Below are positions 10,891-24,985 of a stretch of 64,000 nucleotides of DNA, one piece after another. Every line of letters starts with the position of its first letter. Within the stretch, counting starts at the first letter, position 1. The translations under genes were made by a program, and so were the position numbers. Under the pieces are notes generated by a model. It did not search any database, was not told where the DNA came from, and saw only the letters and a list, made by a program, of their open reading frames with translations. The stretch comes from Monarcha castaneiventris obscurior (Eukaryota > Chordata > Aves > Passeriformes > Monarchidae), in assembly GCA_026261815.1 (NCBI GenBank), contig JAMPIT010000379.1, forward strand, positions 10,304,001 to 10,368,000. Reading direction: 5' to 3'.

Positions 10891-13800
10891 ATGCCCTCCT
10901 AGCTGTACGTGTCCTGAGTCCCAGCTAAGTATTAAAGTTTGAATGTAACTGTTCAGGAATTAAGCAGTTCAGACAACTGAAGTTGCCGTATTTTATCCTT
11001 TGGTGTTCACAGTTAATCAACAGAAATAGAAGTCACTTCAGTAAAGGAGGTGTGATGAGCAGAAGCACTTATTTTTGGGGAGCATGTGTTGTCTAGTCAC
11101 GTGGTGGTAAATGGAATTTATAGCAAGTAAAAACACTTATATACGACATTAGTAGCTGTTTTGTTCTCTTTTTAGTGCATGATGGAGTGGAATCAAGCTT
11201 AAGTCATAAAATATTAAAGATAACCACAAATTAATATGTGTGGGACAGAAAATGCATAAATGGACGTGCAGGCTGGAGGTCAGGCTGGCTGACTTGCACC
11301 CATAAATAAATAAAAGGGTATGTTCTCCTGTTGGGTGAGTGCCCCTATTTATCCTGTGCGTGATTTCATGCTCTCTGGCCTTAGGAGTGTTTTGTGGCAC
11401 TGGCTGCATCCTCTTGTTGGGGACTGTGCTCCTGGGAGGAGGCACAGGAGACGCTGCCTGGGGAGGGACTTGGGCAGAGCCTTGTGCTGTAGATGGAGTG
11501 TGGGGCTGCTGAAGACCCGTGGTGGGGGCTCCCAGCTGGGGGGATGTGTCCTTGTCTGTGGCTTCATTTTGCAGTACCTGACCCAGGCGCTGCTGCTGAG
11601 CTACACAAGGGCCAGTGCAACCTAGAAAATTGAAGAAATTGAGGTGTGAGCTGTGCCAGTTGAGACACTTTCTCCAGTGACACTGGTGAAGACTTGACTG
11701 GCCCGTTGAAAGTGTAAAGGTGGCGCATGTGGTTTGAAGCTGTGCCGTGTCGACACAGTTTGATCTTTGCTGAAGTAGCAGAGTCTGTCTATTTGTAAGC
11801 TCTCCTGTAGCTGGTCTTTGTATGCCCAGTGAAACTGCTGGAAATTTTGAGATGATTTCAACAAGAAAAAAGAATATGTCACCTGTGTGAATGTATTTTG
11901 AGAGGAACCATTGAAAAAGTAAGCTGCTTTGAGTGTGTTTGTACATCAAAGCAAGATCAATATCTTGATGCTGCTTGATGTCTGTTTGTTTTGAAATTAT
12001 AAGGCAGGTGTCTTACTTCCTTAGAAATAATACAGTTGCAAACTCCTTTCCAGCATAGTTTATTAAAAATCTGAACTATTGAATTTTAGGTGTTTGCTTT
12101 AAATGCCTGTGTGTTTTTTTCTTTAAAGAGGAGCTATGTCATGAACTCAGTGTGTCAGCATGCCCCATAGGAAGCAATTGTGAAAAGATTGTGTTGAGCC
12201 ATAAGAAGAATAATTTAACAATCCCTGGGAAAATATTGTCCTGGTAGCTTTTAGCATGCATTATTAGGCTGTTTGCTTACCGTGATTTTTCATTTACTGC
12301 TATTGCTCTATTATACCAGTGTTGGGTGTATTGTTAAAAAATGAGACTAGGGCTGTGTTGGGCATTATAGCATCTTTCACTTGACAGCCTTCGAGTCCCA
12401 AATATTAAGGGATGTGGTGGAAAAGTTATTTCATATTTACAAGGTAGAGGTTCAACCTAAATTCAGACAGTCTTTAGCAAATCAAGGAGCAGAGCACGTG
12501 TCTGCTGATGCGTTGCTGTGTTCTTTAAAAACAAAATCACTCAAATAATTTCCTGTTACAATTTGAGGTCTTGGAAAAGTCTGCATTAAGAAATGGGAGG
12601 AAATGTTTTAAGATTTTATTGGACAGGGAAGATAATAGTAGAGTCCAGTATTGTCTGTGTTGTTTTCTTCATCCAGTGCCTCTCCACAGTACTAGACAAG
12701 TCTGTTTTAAGTAACTACCCAAATTCATGAGTGGAGCCAGACCTTTGGATTTGTAATGACCTTTGTATGTTGTCTCTCTCTGTTTGACAAGTTACTCTGT
12801 GTGTGCTACTACTTGGGAGGTCAGGCGGCCACAAGGAAACTGTTTCTCATGTATGTATGTGCATATATAGATATATGCAGTTTAAATTAGGATGAAGGAG
12901 AATCATTTAAGTAATGGTTGGGAAGAACACTTTTTAGATGATGGTGATGATGATAACGCACATTTTATTTATACTGTATTTCATATATGTAAAACTTAAT
13001 GTTGCTGTGATATGATCTGTTGTCTTCCTGTCAGACTCCAATGGTGTTTAGGCCATTTTAAAAATCTTGCTTAAGAACCTTTTGTCTCTTCTCATGCAAC
13101 CATGTACGTCAAGATTATATTTGGAAAAATTCAAATTTATTACCAACATTTGTAAATTGCTCATGTAAGTACAAGTAAGTAACATGATACATTCCATGTG
13201 CATATTGTATTTAATTGCAAGATTCTTATAATCTGTATTGTTTTGCCTTTCTGAGCTGCAATATTACTGAATTTTATTACTGTTCAGTTGTCCCACTGTG
13301 TTAGTTCTGGGTGTTGAATGATAGTTGCAGTGAGTGTCAATCCTGAATGAATTTAAATGGTAGAGAGTGTGAATGGGACTTCAGGGTTTACTTTTGTTCC
13401 ATTTGGGTAGATGCTATTTTGTCACTGGAGATCACTTGTGATCGTCTCTCTACAAAATAAAACTTGATACAATATGTAGGAACTTACTGATAAATCAGTT
13501 AATTCTATTAATTAGTACCTGCTAATCAGAAAGTAGAATCACAGTACCACAATGTGTGATTTTTGCAATGTGTTTGCACAAATGCTTGGGGAATATTTGC
13601 AGATGTGAAGGTGTGCTTACTCAGATTTCCTGCAAGGCCTCCATACATACTTTGCTGAAGGATTTCAGGTATTCTAGTTAATTTTGTCTTTATTTATTGC
13701 AGGACTGGGTCTCCATCTTGCACTGTTTTCTGTGCAAGTTTGGTGTTTACTCCATTACTGTTGTAATATTGGGTCCTATTTCCTGCAAATGAAATTATGC

Positions 13801-16800
13801 TTGTTAGGCTGAACTTCAGAACTTCTAGCTGAAGTGAATCCCCCAAATCTTTTTGTGTTTAAAACCACAGATTTCAGGTCTTTCCCCCTCACCCCCCTTT
13901 CTTTCTATTTGGTAGACTCTGAGGAAAAGGAGACACTGACTAATGAAGCACAGCATACAGGAGCGCAGAACGTTCTCTTTAATTTGGAGAGAAATGTTGT
14001 TTTCTGATATTTGCTGTAGTCGTTTGAGGTGTTTACTTGTGAATAAAATAAGCAAAATTGTTTATTTAGAAAATAAATCCTGATTTGTCTTCTGATGGCC
14101 TGTTTATTATGGGAAGTTTGTGCTATCACACAAATTTCTTTAGGACTGAGAACTCTTTTTTCCCCCCTGTTTAATTGAAAGATGATCAGTATCATTTCTC
14201 TCTTCCTTCCCTCTCAATCCCCCTTAAACCAAAACAAACCCTTCAGTCCTTAAACAAAAGTGTCTTTGTTTTTACATTTGTTTTATGAAATTGCTTGAAT
14301 CCTTTGGGAAAAGCTTTCCTCTCACAGGAAGAGAGGAAAAAAAACCCCCACCCTTCTAAAGCCAAAACCAGCAAGCCTGCTACGAGACATTACTTTGTTT
14401 TGCTATGTGAATAGTAGCAGATTGCATAAAAAAAACCAATTTATCATCTTAATGAATGAAATGTGCAATTGCAGAAATGCACACAAATAGACATATGGTT
14501 TTCACTCAGCAAATGTAAAATTGGTAGTGTTCAGGACAATAATTTGCTGCACAGCTTTCTGGGAGCTTCTTTGCATTATTACTATTGGAGATGAAATTTT
14601 AAATGGGGTATTTTGTAGTTCTGAGAGATGGGACAATCAACTGCTTCTTGGCCATTCTGGTTTTATTTTAATTTTTGATTTGACTATTTATTCCTAAAAG
14701 TCTCTTGGTTCTACACCTTTGTGCTATTTGATGCTGTAGCCCCAGTTGTGAAACCATCCATCGTGGCATACTCAGCAGTTGTGTGAAACACCCTCTCCTG
14801 ACCTAGGAACCTGGAAACTGACAGCAAACTTGAGTTAAATGAGAGATTGGACCAGAAAGACAAAGAATTAAGCAAAATATCACCCTGCTAGTTTGTCTAC
14901 ATGGGCTTTATCCAGGATATATACTAAAGAGCAGAAGTGCTGTTGAGCTAGAACAAGATTATTGCAGCAGACTTTCTCCCAAATGTAATAAAAATGCAAA
15001 ATTGAGTCAGTGGCCTGCAATTCTTGATCACGTGTATTATTATGCAGGCTGGAGGGATCAAGGATGAAAGAAAATTTTTCTGAGTAAATGCTGAATGTGA
15101 ATGAAAAAATAAGGAGGCCTCCCTTAGCACCAGGAGGTAATGGCTTATCTTCTGAAGAGTAAGAAACCAGATGCTGGGCTGAAACAATTGACACGGGACT
15201 GTCCTAGAGGACCCCCTTGTAAGCATTATATGAAGAATTCGAAGTGTGGTGGCCTCCCTGTGTTCCAGTGGCACCTCACATCTCAAGCTGCTCTTGAATT
15301 TTGCCAGGCATGCCCCTCTGTTGGTGCCCTGCATTGCTACTGTCCCCCTTCTGTGCCCAAAGTCCATGCTGTGTCAACTTTATAGGTCATGCTGGGCTTC
15401 AGTGGGTGTGCAGCCTGTGCAATCATGGTGATTTGGATACTGTGCAGCTGTGTCCTCATGCCTGGCTTGTCCATAGTGTCCTGGTGAAACCTGCTTGTTT
15501 CCTGGGCTTACTTTTTATGTCCTAACCTTGCAGGTACGCCTACTTGTGCTTCCAGTGCCTGGGAAGAGAACTGTGTGCTCTGCAGAGCATTCTGGAGTAG
15601 CATTCATGCCTCTCATAAACTGGCATGTGCAGAGATGATTATAAGGATGTTCACATTATATTTGAAACATTTTTAAGTGCTCTTCATGAAGACTAGACCA
15701 GAGAATTATAGGCTTTGGAGAGATAGAAGTTGAATTAACTTGTGCTTTGCTGGCTAAGCTGCATTAATGTTTTCATTACTTGGCCTAAAATGCCAAAGCT
15801 ACAGGCAAAAGCTGTAGGGAGAGGCCCTGTCCCCCAGCTATGCTGAATTTAATAAAATATAGGATTTCTTCTTCTAAACTTTCATTATCCAAGAACCTCT
15901 ATGAACATATCAAATGATGCTGTTTAGATTGTTGCAATCAACTAATTTGATTTCCATATTACTTCTGGATGACTGTTAGTGAAAAGATTTTTTTATAAGA
16001 TGCCTTGCCCCAATATGAAATCAGATCCTCACACTCCACCTCCTACGTATTTTTTACTGGATTGTGTGGGCTGTGCTACTGAGCCTGAGAGCAGAGAGAA
16101 ATATTTGCCTCCTGTGCTGTCATTGTGGTCAAGGCTAATCAAATGCTACTAGTGAGAGTAGGCTTGCTTTACTGCTGAATAGCAGGATGGTATTATACAT
16201 TTTGCTCAGAGGGGATCAGCATAGATGCTGAGTAGAAGAGCTGCCCACCATCCCTGCTCACTCTCACAGTACCCTTTGTTCATGCTTGCTGTGTGCCCAG
16301 AACATTTTCCCTGAAAACACTGTTTTCTTTAGGAGTTGCAGTTTAGCTGGGACAACAAGGTGGAGACTGGAAGGACAAAGACTGGTATCCAAAAAGCCCT
16401 TGCAGTGAACGTGGTTAGTATTGCAGCTCTGCAGGCCAGTGGCTGTCACCTGTTGCTGCAGGCTCAAGCCTGGAGGGATTGCAGTATGAGCTGGACATGA
16501 AGGCAAGGAGGCAGCTTGTATTATGGTGGTTGTGATACAGATACTGTCTAATGCAAAGCTGCCTGCTGTGAGGCTCCAGTCTTTCTCCTACGTCTTTCCC
16601 ATGCCTAGAACTTCCACTAATTTAAAGCTGAACTTCTAATGAGAAGCAAAAAAACCTGTTCCTTAATCAGTGTGATTTGCTTTCATGGAATACTTCATTC
16701 AACTTAGTGCAAATTGTGAAAGCCATGTTATATTTTAAAATTATGTCAGCTGTTCTTGACATTGAACCAGACAGAAGAGTGCTGACAATCCCCATGAAGT

Positions 16801-18262
16801 CTGGCTTCAATGGACTGTAATTTGGAACCATAATATACTGAGCTGAAAGAAGCAATAAAAAAGTTCTCCACGTTGTTCCTTTTGTATTACAGTTCTGGAG
16901 TTGCAAGTGGATTTCCCATTGTTTCCTTAGTACCTTTCCCTTCTCAATAGGCAATACATTGAATACGGAACTCCTAAAACTCACTTCTAGTGTTATTGGA
17001 AAAACTGATATGTTGGAGTGGAGATAATAGCCTCTTGTTCTTCTGTAGAACAGTCGCATGGGCACAAGTTCTTTTTTTTCTTGCTTTAAAGTTGTTTTGC
17101 AGAGTTACACAGAAATGCAGAGATTTTCCTAGGCTGGGATTTTTCTCAAGTCAATGTCAGAACTCAGTTTTTCATAATCACAAAGACTGCAGTCTCTGAC
17201 AAGATAAACAGAACTGAGGTGAGGTATATCTTGTTCACCAAGTTGAACAGCTCTTATGATTTTTTTCCATGATCAACTGGCTCATTGGCATGGCAATTAA
17301 TAAAAGTGTAAATGAGAATGTCAGAAACTCTGTGGTCACTGCCCTGTAAAGTTCACTGGCACCTGCAGTGAGTGTTTTCCAAGGGTAAGGAAGAGGCAGA
17401 GGTTGGATATGGAAGAGGGAATTACAGTTCTAGAGTATGGCTGGGTTAATTGTGGCTTCTGTGCTTTGTACCACTGAAGGCTCCCGCCAGTGAAGGGAGT
17501 GTGTCATTCAGTTGTCCAATGTCTCTTTTTTTTAATACTATGAGATCTCTGATCACAACTTCACAGACTTTGGCAGCTTAAAGTCTAGGAGAACTTCTTT
17601 TCCCTGATGAGAAATTGCAAACCACACCTGCTTATATGTTCTCAATTACATGATGGTTTTTGTTTTAACCAATTCTTTTCTGACTTGGGAAGAAAAGGGA
17701 TATGTTCTTCATGAAAAGAGATATATTCTGCATGGAAACCATGTACAAATTTTTCAGATGATTTAAAAACACATTTCAAGACAAATTGAATTATCTTGAT
17801 TTATATATTTGGTCTTCAGCCTGAGTACTTACAAAATGTAAAGTGAAATAAAATTAAGATGTCTGGTTTATTATGTTGTCTACTCATAAAATACATCTAA
17901 CTATTCACAAGGGAAAATTTTCTTGGGAAAAAGATTCAAATTAAGTACTGCCTTACTGTCTCTGTTGTTACTTTTCTGTTGCCTTAAATTTTTTTGTTGT
18001 TGGTTTTTTTTCCCTTCTAACAGTGCCTAGGATATATATTTGAGCTAACCATTAAGACTTCATTTTTCATGTTTGTAGACTTTTACCCGTATGCTAATGT
18101 ATGTAGATGAACAGGTCAGGACTTGACCTATATAATACAAATGCCTTAATTTACTCCTATGTACATTCCAGGGTGGGGATATTTAAATAAAAAGGGAAAA
18201 GATGAGCTGGTGCCTGGTACAGTAATTCTAGCTGGAGTCTGATACCTGTGATAGGAGGGCAG
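10891..18262. other. Presumed intron, no recognised gene
   Basis: AT-rich DNA with short simple tracts. A 266-codon minus-strand open frame at 11149-11949 is the longest in the window (see findings), but I recognise no domain. A GC-richer patch lies at about 15180-15600. No repeat family was recognised in the rest. Confidence 0.5.
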
Positions 18263-18751
18263 TTACCAAAATAGCCACCATCTGATGCCGTTGTTTTCCC
18301 ATTCCTGCTGTAAAGGCAGCTCATGGAGGTGCATCTGCAACGTGGCAGAGGCCAAGGGCCTGCTTGGGCAGCATCTTTCCCCAGTCCTCTGTTCCATCTT
18401 GATGGCAGGATGCGTGTTTTGGGCTTGTCCTGGCAGAGGGGTCACCTTGCAGCCATGCTTCCCAATGGTCTTGGGAAGAGGCAGCCCCTGAAAAGCACAG
18501 AGCTTCCCTGCCCCAAGTTCAGGCTTCCTGCTGGAGCCTGCAGGAGACTGCCCGGCCTGCCTCTTCCCTGGATTAGGGCATGGCTGGCCTTTGGGTTGGA
18601 TCATAGGATCTACCTGGCCATGCCTCCTGACTCCTTTGGTGTCTCTCACCTCTGGTTCTGTGGCGGGCACTTGACAGGAGAACCACAGATGACTTCACTT
18701 GCTGCTGTGCCGGGAGCTCAGCCGTGCCGAGCACTCACAGGTCATAGCTGA
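18263..18751. other. GC-richer segment open on both strands, unclassified
   Basis: About 490 bp with markedly higher GC than its surroundings. A 135-codon frame is open on minus and 142- and 68-codon frames on plus. CpG is not enriched enough for a promoter island. The composition (many CTG, CAG and TGG words) resembles the 5' parts of some CR1 copies or a decayed processed pseudogene, but I could not match either. Stop codons are rare simply because the composition is GC-rich. Confidence 0.35.
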
Positions 18752-21700
18752 GATTTTGCATCTTAAATAGGGAGAAATAGCAATTCCTTCACATTAAACA
18801 GTATGAGAATACGCAAAAGAACATTTCCAGGAAAGCATGCACGCATGAGACGGGGAAAAGGAGTTGATCTGGTTTCTGATTTGCGCCCTTAACTGTGGGA
18901 TGTGCAACATTCCTCAACAGCTGAGAAACGTTACGTGGAGTCATCTTGGAGACAGAAGACTGAATCCTCCTCTCAATCCCTTGGTATTCTTTCTGTAACG
19001 TGATGGCATCCACATGTGTTCACACACAAATAATACTCTTTGTTTGAAAGTCCTAAATGTTTCTGTAGGGACCTAATCTAATCTTCTAGAGGAGCTTTCA
19101 CTTTCTGCAGCTGGTTTGGCCTGAATCTGGGGAAGCAGTTACAGTACGTGGTCTTCATCCAAAGGAGAAGCGTTGCTCCTCTGAGGACTGTTAACTATGG
19201 TAAGAATGTAGTCCCTTGCAGGAGGGCTGGGCTCAAACTGCTGCCCTGCCCTGTGCTTTGAGAGGTTGTCCATGGGTTCTGAACTGTGACATTGCTCCCC
19301 CACATCTTCTGAAGGGTGCTGAACAGACTGGTGACAAGGCAGCATGAGGTGGGCACCCAGTGAAATGTATTCCTCAGGCCCCTCTCCCAGGTTCTCTCCT
19401 AAAATACCTGAAATGCTCACTTATCTTCCTGTCCATCCTCTGAGTTGGATTGTCTGGAAATAGTTACTTTCTTGTAGAAGTTCTTACTGGTGGTATAAGA
19501 TAGCTTGGCAGCATCTATGAGAAAACAGTTATGTGGGGAAGAGGTTATTTTGAGATTTTTGTCTTAACTGGAAAAGTACCAAAAGCTGGGAAGTGCAAAA
19601 TACATGGTTTTTTTTTTTTTCATGAAATTTCACACCACTTTTCAAAATAAATTTTTCTGCCTTTAAGTGGGTGAGTCCTTGCTCAAAACTAGTGATTCCC
19701 AAATGTTCATATTTGAGCCAAGAATAAAATCTCTTTTTATGCAATCTCTTCAGAGCCTGCCTTTGAGAAAGATAGAATTTAGTCTTCTTTTAGAGACTTT
19801 ATTTTCTTTATAGAGCATAATGAGTTTGCTTTTCAAAGGAAAAACTGAGAATTGCAGTGAAGGGACTCTGTTGTATCTTGGCTTGATTTTATGCAGGATA
19901 AAGCTGTTTAGTATTTAATACAGTAAACTGTTTAAAAGGATAAGTTATATAATTAGCATGAATTTTTAAATAATGATTAGTATTAGTACTTGATTGTCAG
20001 TCAAGGCCATGGCTTTCTAAGTAGGAAAATGGTTGCAGATGTAGTCAGAGCTTTTTAAGATTTTTTTTCCCTTTCTTTTTGTTTATCCTTATTTGCATAT
20101 CTTAATTATGTAAACATCTTCAGTTTGGAAGCTGAAATGCTATTTTACTTCTCCAAGTATCCTTTTGTGTCAGCTCAGTGAGTTCCAGTTTTTAGGAGCT
20201 TGTTAACTTGCCTGTGACAGTTTCTTCATAGTCAGATATAGCAGCTGATGTCTGACTGCTTTAAAATAATAATGAATGCCATAAAATTCTTTGTTTACTC
20301 AGTGATGTGATCCTGTAGCTTGATTGCAAATGAACAAGCATCCATATGCTGTATGGGAATCCATATGGTGTATGGGAATAGGTAAGTTGTCCCTTGCTCT
20401 GTGATACGTGTTGCTGGACTGCAGCTGACTCTTCAGGCCATAGAAGAACCTAGTAGAAGAATATGTGGTGGAACGAAACCACTCCTGATGGCAATCAGCT
20501 TGTCATATATGCTTGAGGGGAAGGGCCGGAAAGCAGCCTGCAAACATTTCCACGCCACGGTGTTGAATTGTGGTTTTATTATTGGCAGTATTTGGCTACT
20601 AATGGAGTTGAACCCAGTTTATGGGTATGGTTCACCAAATTCAATTCTACTCCACTTCAAGAGAAACAGCACCAAATGTAAGCAAAATATCTCTTACTCC
20701 TTTAATATTTTAACTTTTGTAACAAAATTTCTCAGGACTGAAAGCAGTAGCTTTGGTCTCAGATGCTTCTCAAAGCTGCTGTGCTGGAAAGTATATTGGT
20801 CTCTGTGGCTCTCTTTTTATTGCACTCTATGCTAAACTTATAATCACAGGATTTAGAAACCCCTCCCCATGGACTTTTTAGTAGTGACCCAGTCTTTCCA
20901 TGATACAAAATGGGTCTGTGGGCTTGGGAGTGTTTGTTTCCCAGGTGCACCTGCAGAGCTCCCAGATAGAGGCAGCAGGAATTCCTGAGGTCCCAAGCCC
21001 AGCCAGAAGTTTCCTGCTGCAGCACCTAATGTTGTAGTACAAAAGGATCAGAAAAGGTTGTGTGAGGCAAAAGGAGATGATATTTAAAGATGAGCCTTGT
21101 TCTTTTACTAGTCATTTTGCAGTACCAGATAAATTATAATATTATTTAATTGTTAGGGGAATTCCATTGTGTTTGAAGGATTCTTCTTCCGCTCCTCAGT
21201 TCGTGAAGACCTTTACCAAGTGGGTAGACTTCATCAGTTAATCCAGAAATTTACATAAAGGTAATGCAAAGTTCACAGAGTAGTGGTGGGGTATGACTAT
21301 CAATTTGAACTGTTTAATATGTTCACAGCAAGTTGATTTTTGTTTGGGTTTTTTTGTCTTTTCTTGAGCTTTTCCCTAACTGTCAAGTCAATCCCCAGGA
21401 ATGATGGGTTGTGGATGTGTCGCATCCAGGTATCATTCTGGCAAAATCACTGACAAGCTGATGTGCATGGTTATTGTTTGTTTTTTGGAGAAGGCAGGTA
21501 CTTCTAAGACAAACTTTTTCAGACAAACCTTGATCTCCTTGTAAGTACTTTTAAATCCTGCTTGTGTATTGCAGGTGCATGCCCAGACCACATGCTGCCT
21601 GGTGACCGCTACTTCTGTGAGCAGAAGGATTAGAATAAAGTTTCAGCCTTAATCCTGGGTTTCCTGTGCTGATTCACTTTACAGTCTTATTCCTGTTTAT

Positions 21701-24503
21701 TTTCCTCTGTGTTAAAAAGCATGTTTTTATTAATACTTACTCTCACAAAAAAAAAAAAGGCAGTCACGGTGGTATTTTGGTTTTTATTGTTGATGAACTA
21801 TGTAAAGATGTATGCTTTTTTTTATTCCACCCAGACTCTTCACAAGGTAGTAATTAGCCATGTGCTATGCAAATTCATGCAGAAAAATGACTTGGTTATC
21901 TGTTAATTAAAACTAAATGACAGCAATTTTATATTTAGGTTATTTGAAAGTACTTAAATTATTTTGGATTTGAAGTCTTACTTTTTTTTCAATGCATGCT
22001 TTAGTCCCCTCTTTGTTATTTCAAACTCTGTAGTAAACATGTATGGTTTCTTATGTACAGAATTATGTGCTATAGTTAAGAAAAAATCCCTAGTTTTTTG
22101 TTTTCTTCAGGGCTTGAACTGACCTGCAGAATTTTGTGAAAGGTGAAAAATAATTGTTCACTCTTTTAGTGGGCTTGCTTTTTGTACTTTTATGATCTCC
22201 GCAGTTTTAAATGTGGTGTGCAAAAATTGAACTGCATCTAAATTTATTATTGGCCAGAACAAGATCTTGCAACTAAATTTGTTCAGCAATATGTTTAATT
22301 GACAAAAAATTGGAAAAAGACTATTTTCTCTTTATGCAGTTTCTTTTGTTTATCCTTGAAAGTTTTGTATTTAGGGAGCTATTTAAATCATCTGTCATCA
22401 TTAGTTAAATCAATTGCAAGCATAGAAGCTGGTTTAAGCAACAGGAAAATTAGTTTCTTGGTGTTCTAACAGATTTAAGAGAAATATTTTTGAGTTGTGT
22501 AATAATGACATAGGATGCATTTTTGATTAAAGAAAACATATTAGAAGTATATATTTGTGATGGGTTTGGTGCTTTTTTCAGGTTTTTATGTCTTAATTTC
22601 AGTTTCTTTACCAGTCTTTTGAAAAACTGGGCTTAGTGCCCTGGTGGGTCCTCTGAGGGTTGTATGAAAATCTGAAGTCAAAACTTCAGGAGTTTCAAAA
22701 CCACTAAGTCAATAAGATGTTTGACATGGAGTTGGAGTTAATTTATATTTGGGTGCTACAAAAGTGTAAATCTGTGGTTAAGATGTAAATGTAAATGCAG
22801 GTAAATGTATGGAGGTAAATGAAGTTACAGGGCCCCTGGAAGGATTTCAGATGTTGACAATTTCACTGATGTGTTTCTGTGAAATGATTGCCAGGGTTCC
22901 CTCATTCTCACCACTCAAAAGGTGCTTAAGTGGAAATTAAGCCTGTTGGGAGGAAGTGCTGATTAGCTCTTGTGTCCCTTAGGACAGAGTCATGAGCTTG
23001 CCCCCCTGCGTGGGGAGGGAAGGGAGGAAAGGGAATTCTTCCATTTCTGATCCATATATTTGTAATCTCCTGCTGTTATTATTCAGAGGTCTGAAAATAT
23101 ATTGGATTCTGCTTCAGAAAGAAGATTGAATATATGTTATTGTAGGAGTGTTTTAGGTAGTTTAGGAAAGAAAGCAGCTGTTGTATAAAATGTCTACATA
23201 AGTGTAGAGTCTTCCTTTGAGACAAATAAATTAGTTTTCTATACAATTAAGTGCCGTTGGTTTGGGTTTTTTTCAATTCTTAATAGAAGCTCAGCAGTAA
23301 GCCTTGAGCACAGAATAAATTCTTTATTCTGTGTGATTTGTGTGCATTTGTCTTTTAAATCTGTTTAACAAAGTAGTGCAACAAATTTGGGATTAGCAAC
23401 ATGCTAGTTAGCTTTGCTGGAGGAAGCTGGGACAGAAAAATGGGGAAAATCATGTTTTTTGCATTATGCATGATGAGCTGACACAAAGATTAGCTGTATT
23501 GTGCATTTCTTTTCAAATGATCCCTGACCTCATGGATGCAAGGAAGTTGAGATTCAGCTGTAGCAGGATAAATTTGGCAAAGAAAATAAGCACGGGTTTT
23601 GTGCTGATTTGTATATTGGCAGAAAGATATTCTCAGCTCGTAGACTTTCCTTTTACCTCTCACAAATTTAAAAATAAGGTTGATTTAGTGCCAAATGTCT
23701 TGTTACACATGCCCCTTGTATTGTATTTTGGTGCTCTTTACTGTTTGTAGTGCCTTTGTTTTTTCTCTGGATCTGCTCTGGCGCCTATGATATGGAGGGC
23801 TGTTAACCCAAGTAAATCAGGTTCTGCTCGCAAAAGTTTCTAATACATTATGAAATACACATTTTAAATTTCAGTTACATGGAATCTGGACTGTAAAATC
23901 CTACTTTTAATCTAGGCTTATTTGGTTAGGCTATGATAAATCCACTCCTAAGAATACTCAAGCTTTTTTATATTATTATTATGATTATTTTCATTCAAGA
24001 TCAAATCTCTTTGAACTATGTAGACACGCACCTGTGCTCATTTTAATCCCTGTGTAGTTTTCATCAATTATCACAGCAGGCAAGAAGAAAATCAAATTGT
24101 AAAATGCTTTTGAAAAGTAAATACATGCAACTTGGGGTTCAGGTTTCTGTTTTAATCAAACGTCATCTGTATTCATATTCTTAGACAAAGCTGGCTAAGG
24201 GAGGAGTACAAAAAGCCTTTTTTTGTTTTCTTTGTGAAATATCTGTTTTGAAGTGCTCTGCTGTATCATGAGTGTAATATAGTTGTGTTTGTAGAGGAAG
24301 GCTGTGTTGTGTGTGTATATGCTTTTTTTTTTAAGCTGGAGAAAATCTAGGTCAAGAGATTTCATTCTTATTAATAACTTAAAGCTTTATTCCTCAAAAA
24401 TTATCCTCCCTGGCTAGAAAGCTTTCAAACTGGGGAAGCACTGCTGCTCTCAAACATGGATGGGAGCATTTTCCTTTCCATCAGGGTGTTAAGATGTTCA
24501 CCT
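18752..24503. other. Presumed intron, no recognised gene
   Basis: AT-rich DNA with a T13 tract at 19608-19620, an A12 tract at 21747-21758, a 19-bp tandem duplication at 20341-20378 and a small TTA-rich run near 23970. I see no exon with good splice sites and no repeat family. Confidence 0.5.
20341..20378 (+). repeat. 19-bp tandem duplication
   Basis: Two adjacent copies of 'tccatatgctgtatgggaa' differ at one base. It looks like a replication-slippage product. Confidence 0.9.
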
Positions 24504-24985
24504 TAGAATCATTGAGTCATTTAGGTTTGAAAGGACGTCCAAGGTCATTGAGTCCAACCATTAACCTAACATGGCCAACCAAGTCCACTGCTAAGCCATG
24601 TCCCTGAGCACCACATCCACACAGAGGTATGGTGATTCCATCACTTCCTTGAGCAGCCTGTTCCAGTGCTTGACAGCTCTTTGGTGAAGAATTTTTTTCT
24701 AATATCCAATCTAGACTTTCCTTCATACAACTTTAGGCCGTTCCCTCTTGTCCTGTCACTTGTTACTCGGTAGAAGAGACTGACCCCCACTTGGCTACAA
24801 CCTCTTCTCAGCAGTTGCAGAGAGCAGTAAGGTCCCCCCTGTGCATCCTCTTCTCCAAACTAAACAACCCCAGCTCCCTCAGCAGCTCCTCATCAGACTT
24901 GTGCTCCAGACCCTTCACCAGCTTCGTTGCTCTCCTCTGGATGTGCTCCAGCACCCCAGTGTCTTTCTTCCCCTGTGTATTTTTG
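24504..24985 (-). mobile_element. CR1 LINE, antisense, with C-terminal ORF2 fragment
   Basis: The plus strand starts with the reverse complement of the CR1 3' end ('ttagaatcattgagtcat', then 'ggtttgaaaggacgtcc', then 'gagtccaaccattaacct') and runs into the end of the coding region. A minus-strand frame at 24808-24996 encodes the C-terminal tail of the CR1 ORF2 reverse transcriptase, including [14 protein letters not shown] and [12 protein letters not shown]. The copy is 5'-truncated at about 24985, which is usual for CR1, and lacks the endonuclease and catalytic reverse-transcriptase domains, so it is dead. It is the least decayed CR1 in the window. Overlapping plus-strand frames (for example 24791-25168) are shadows. 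Confidence 0.96.
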
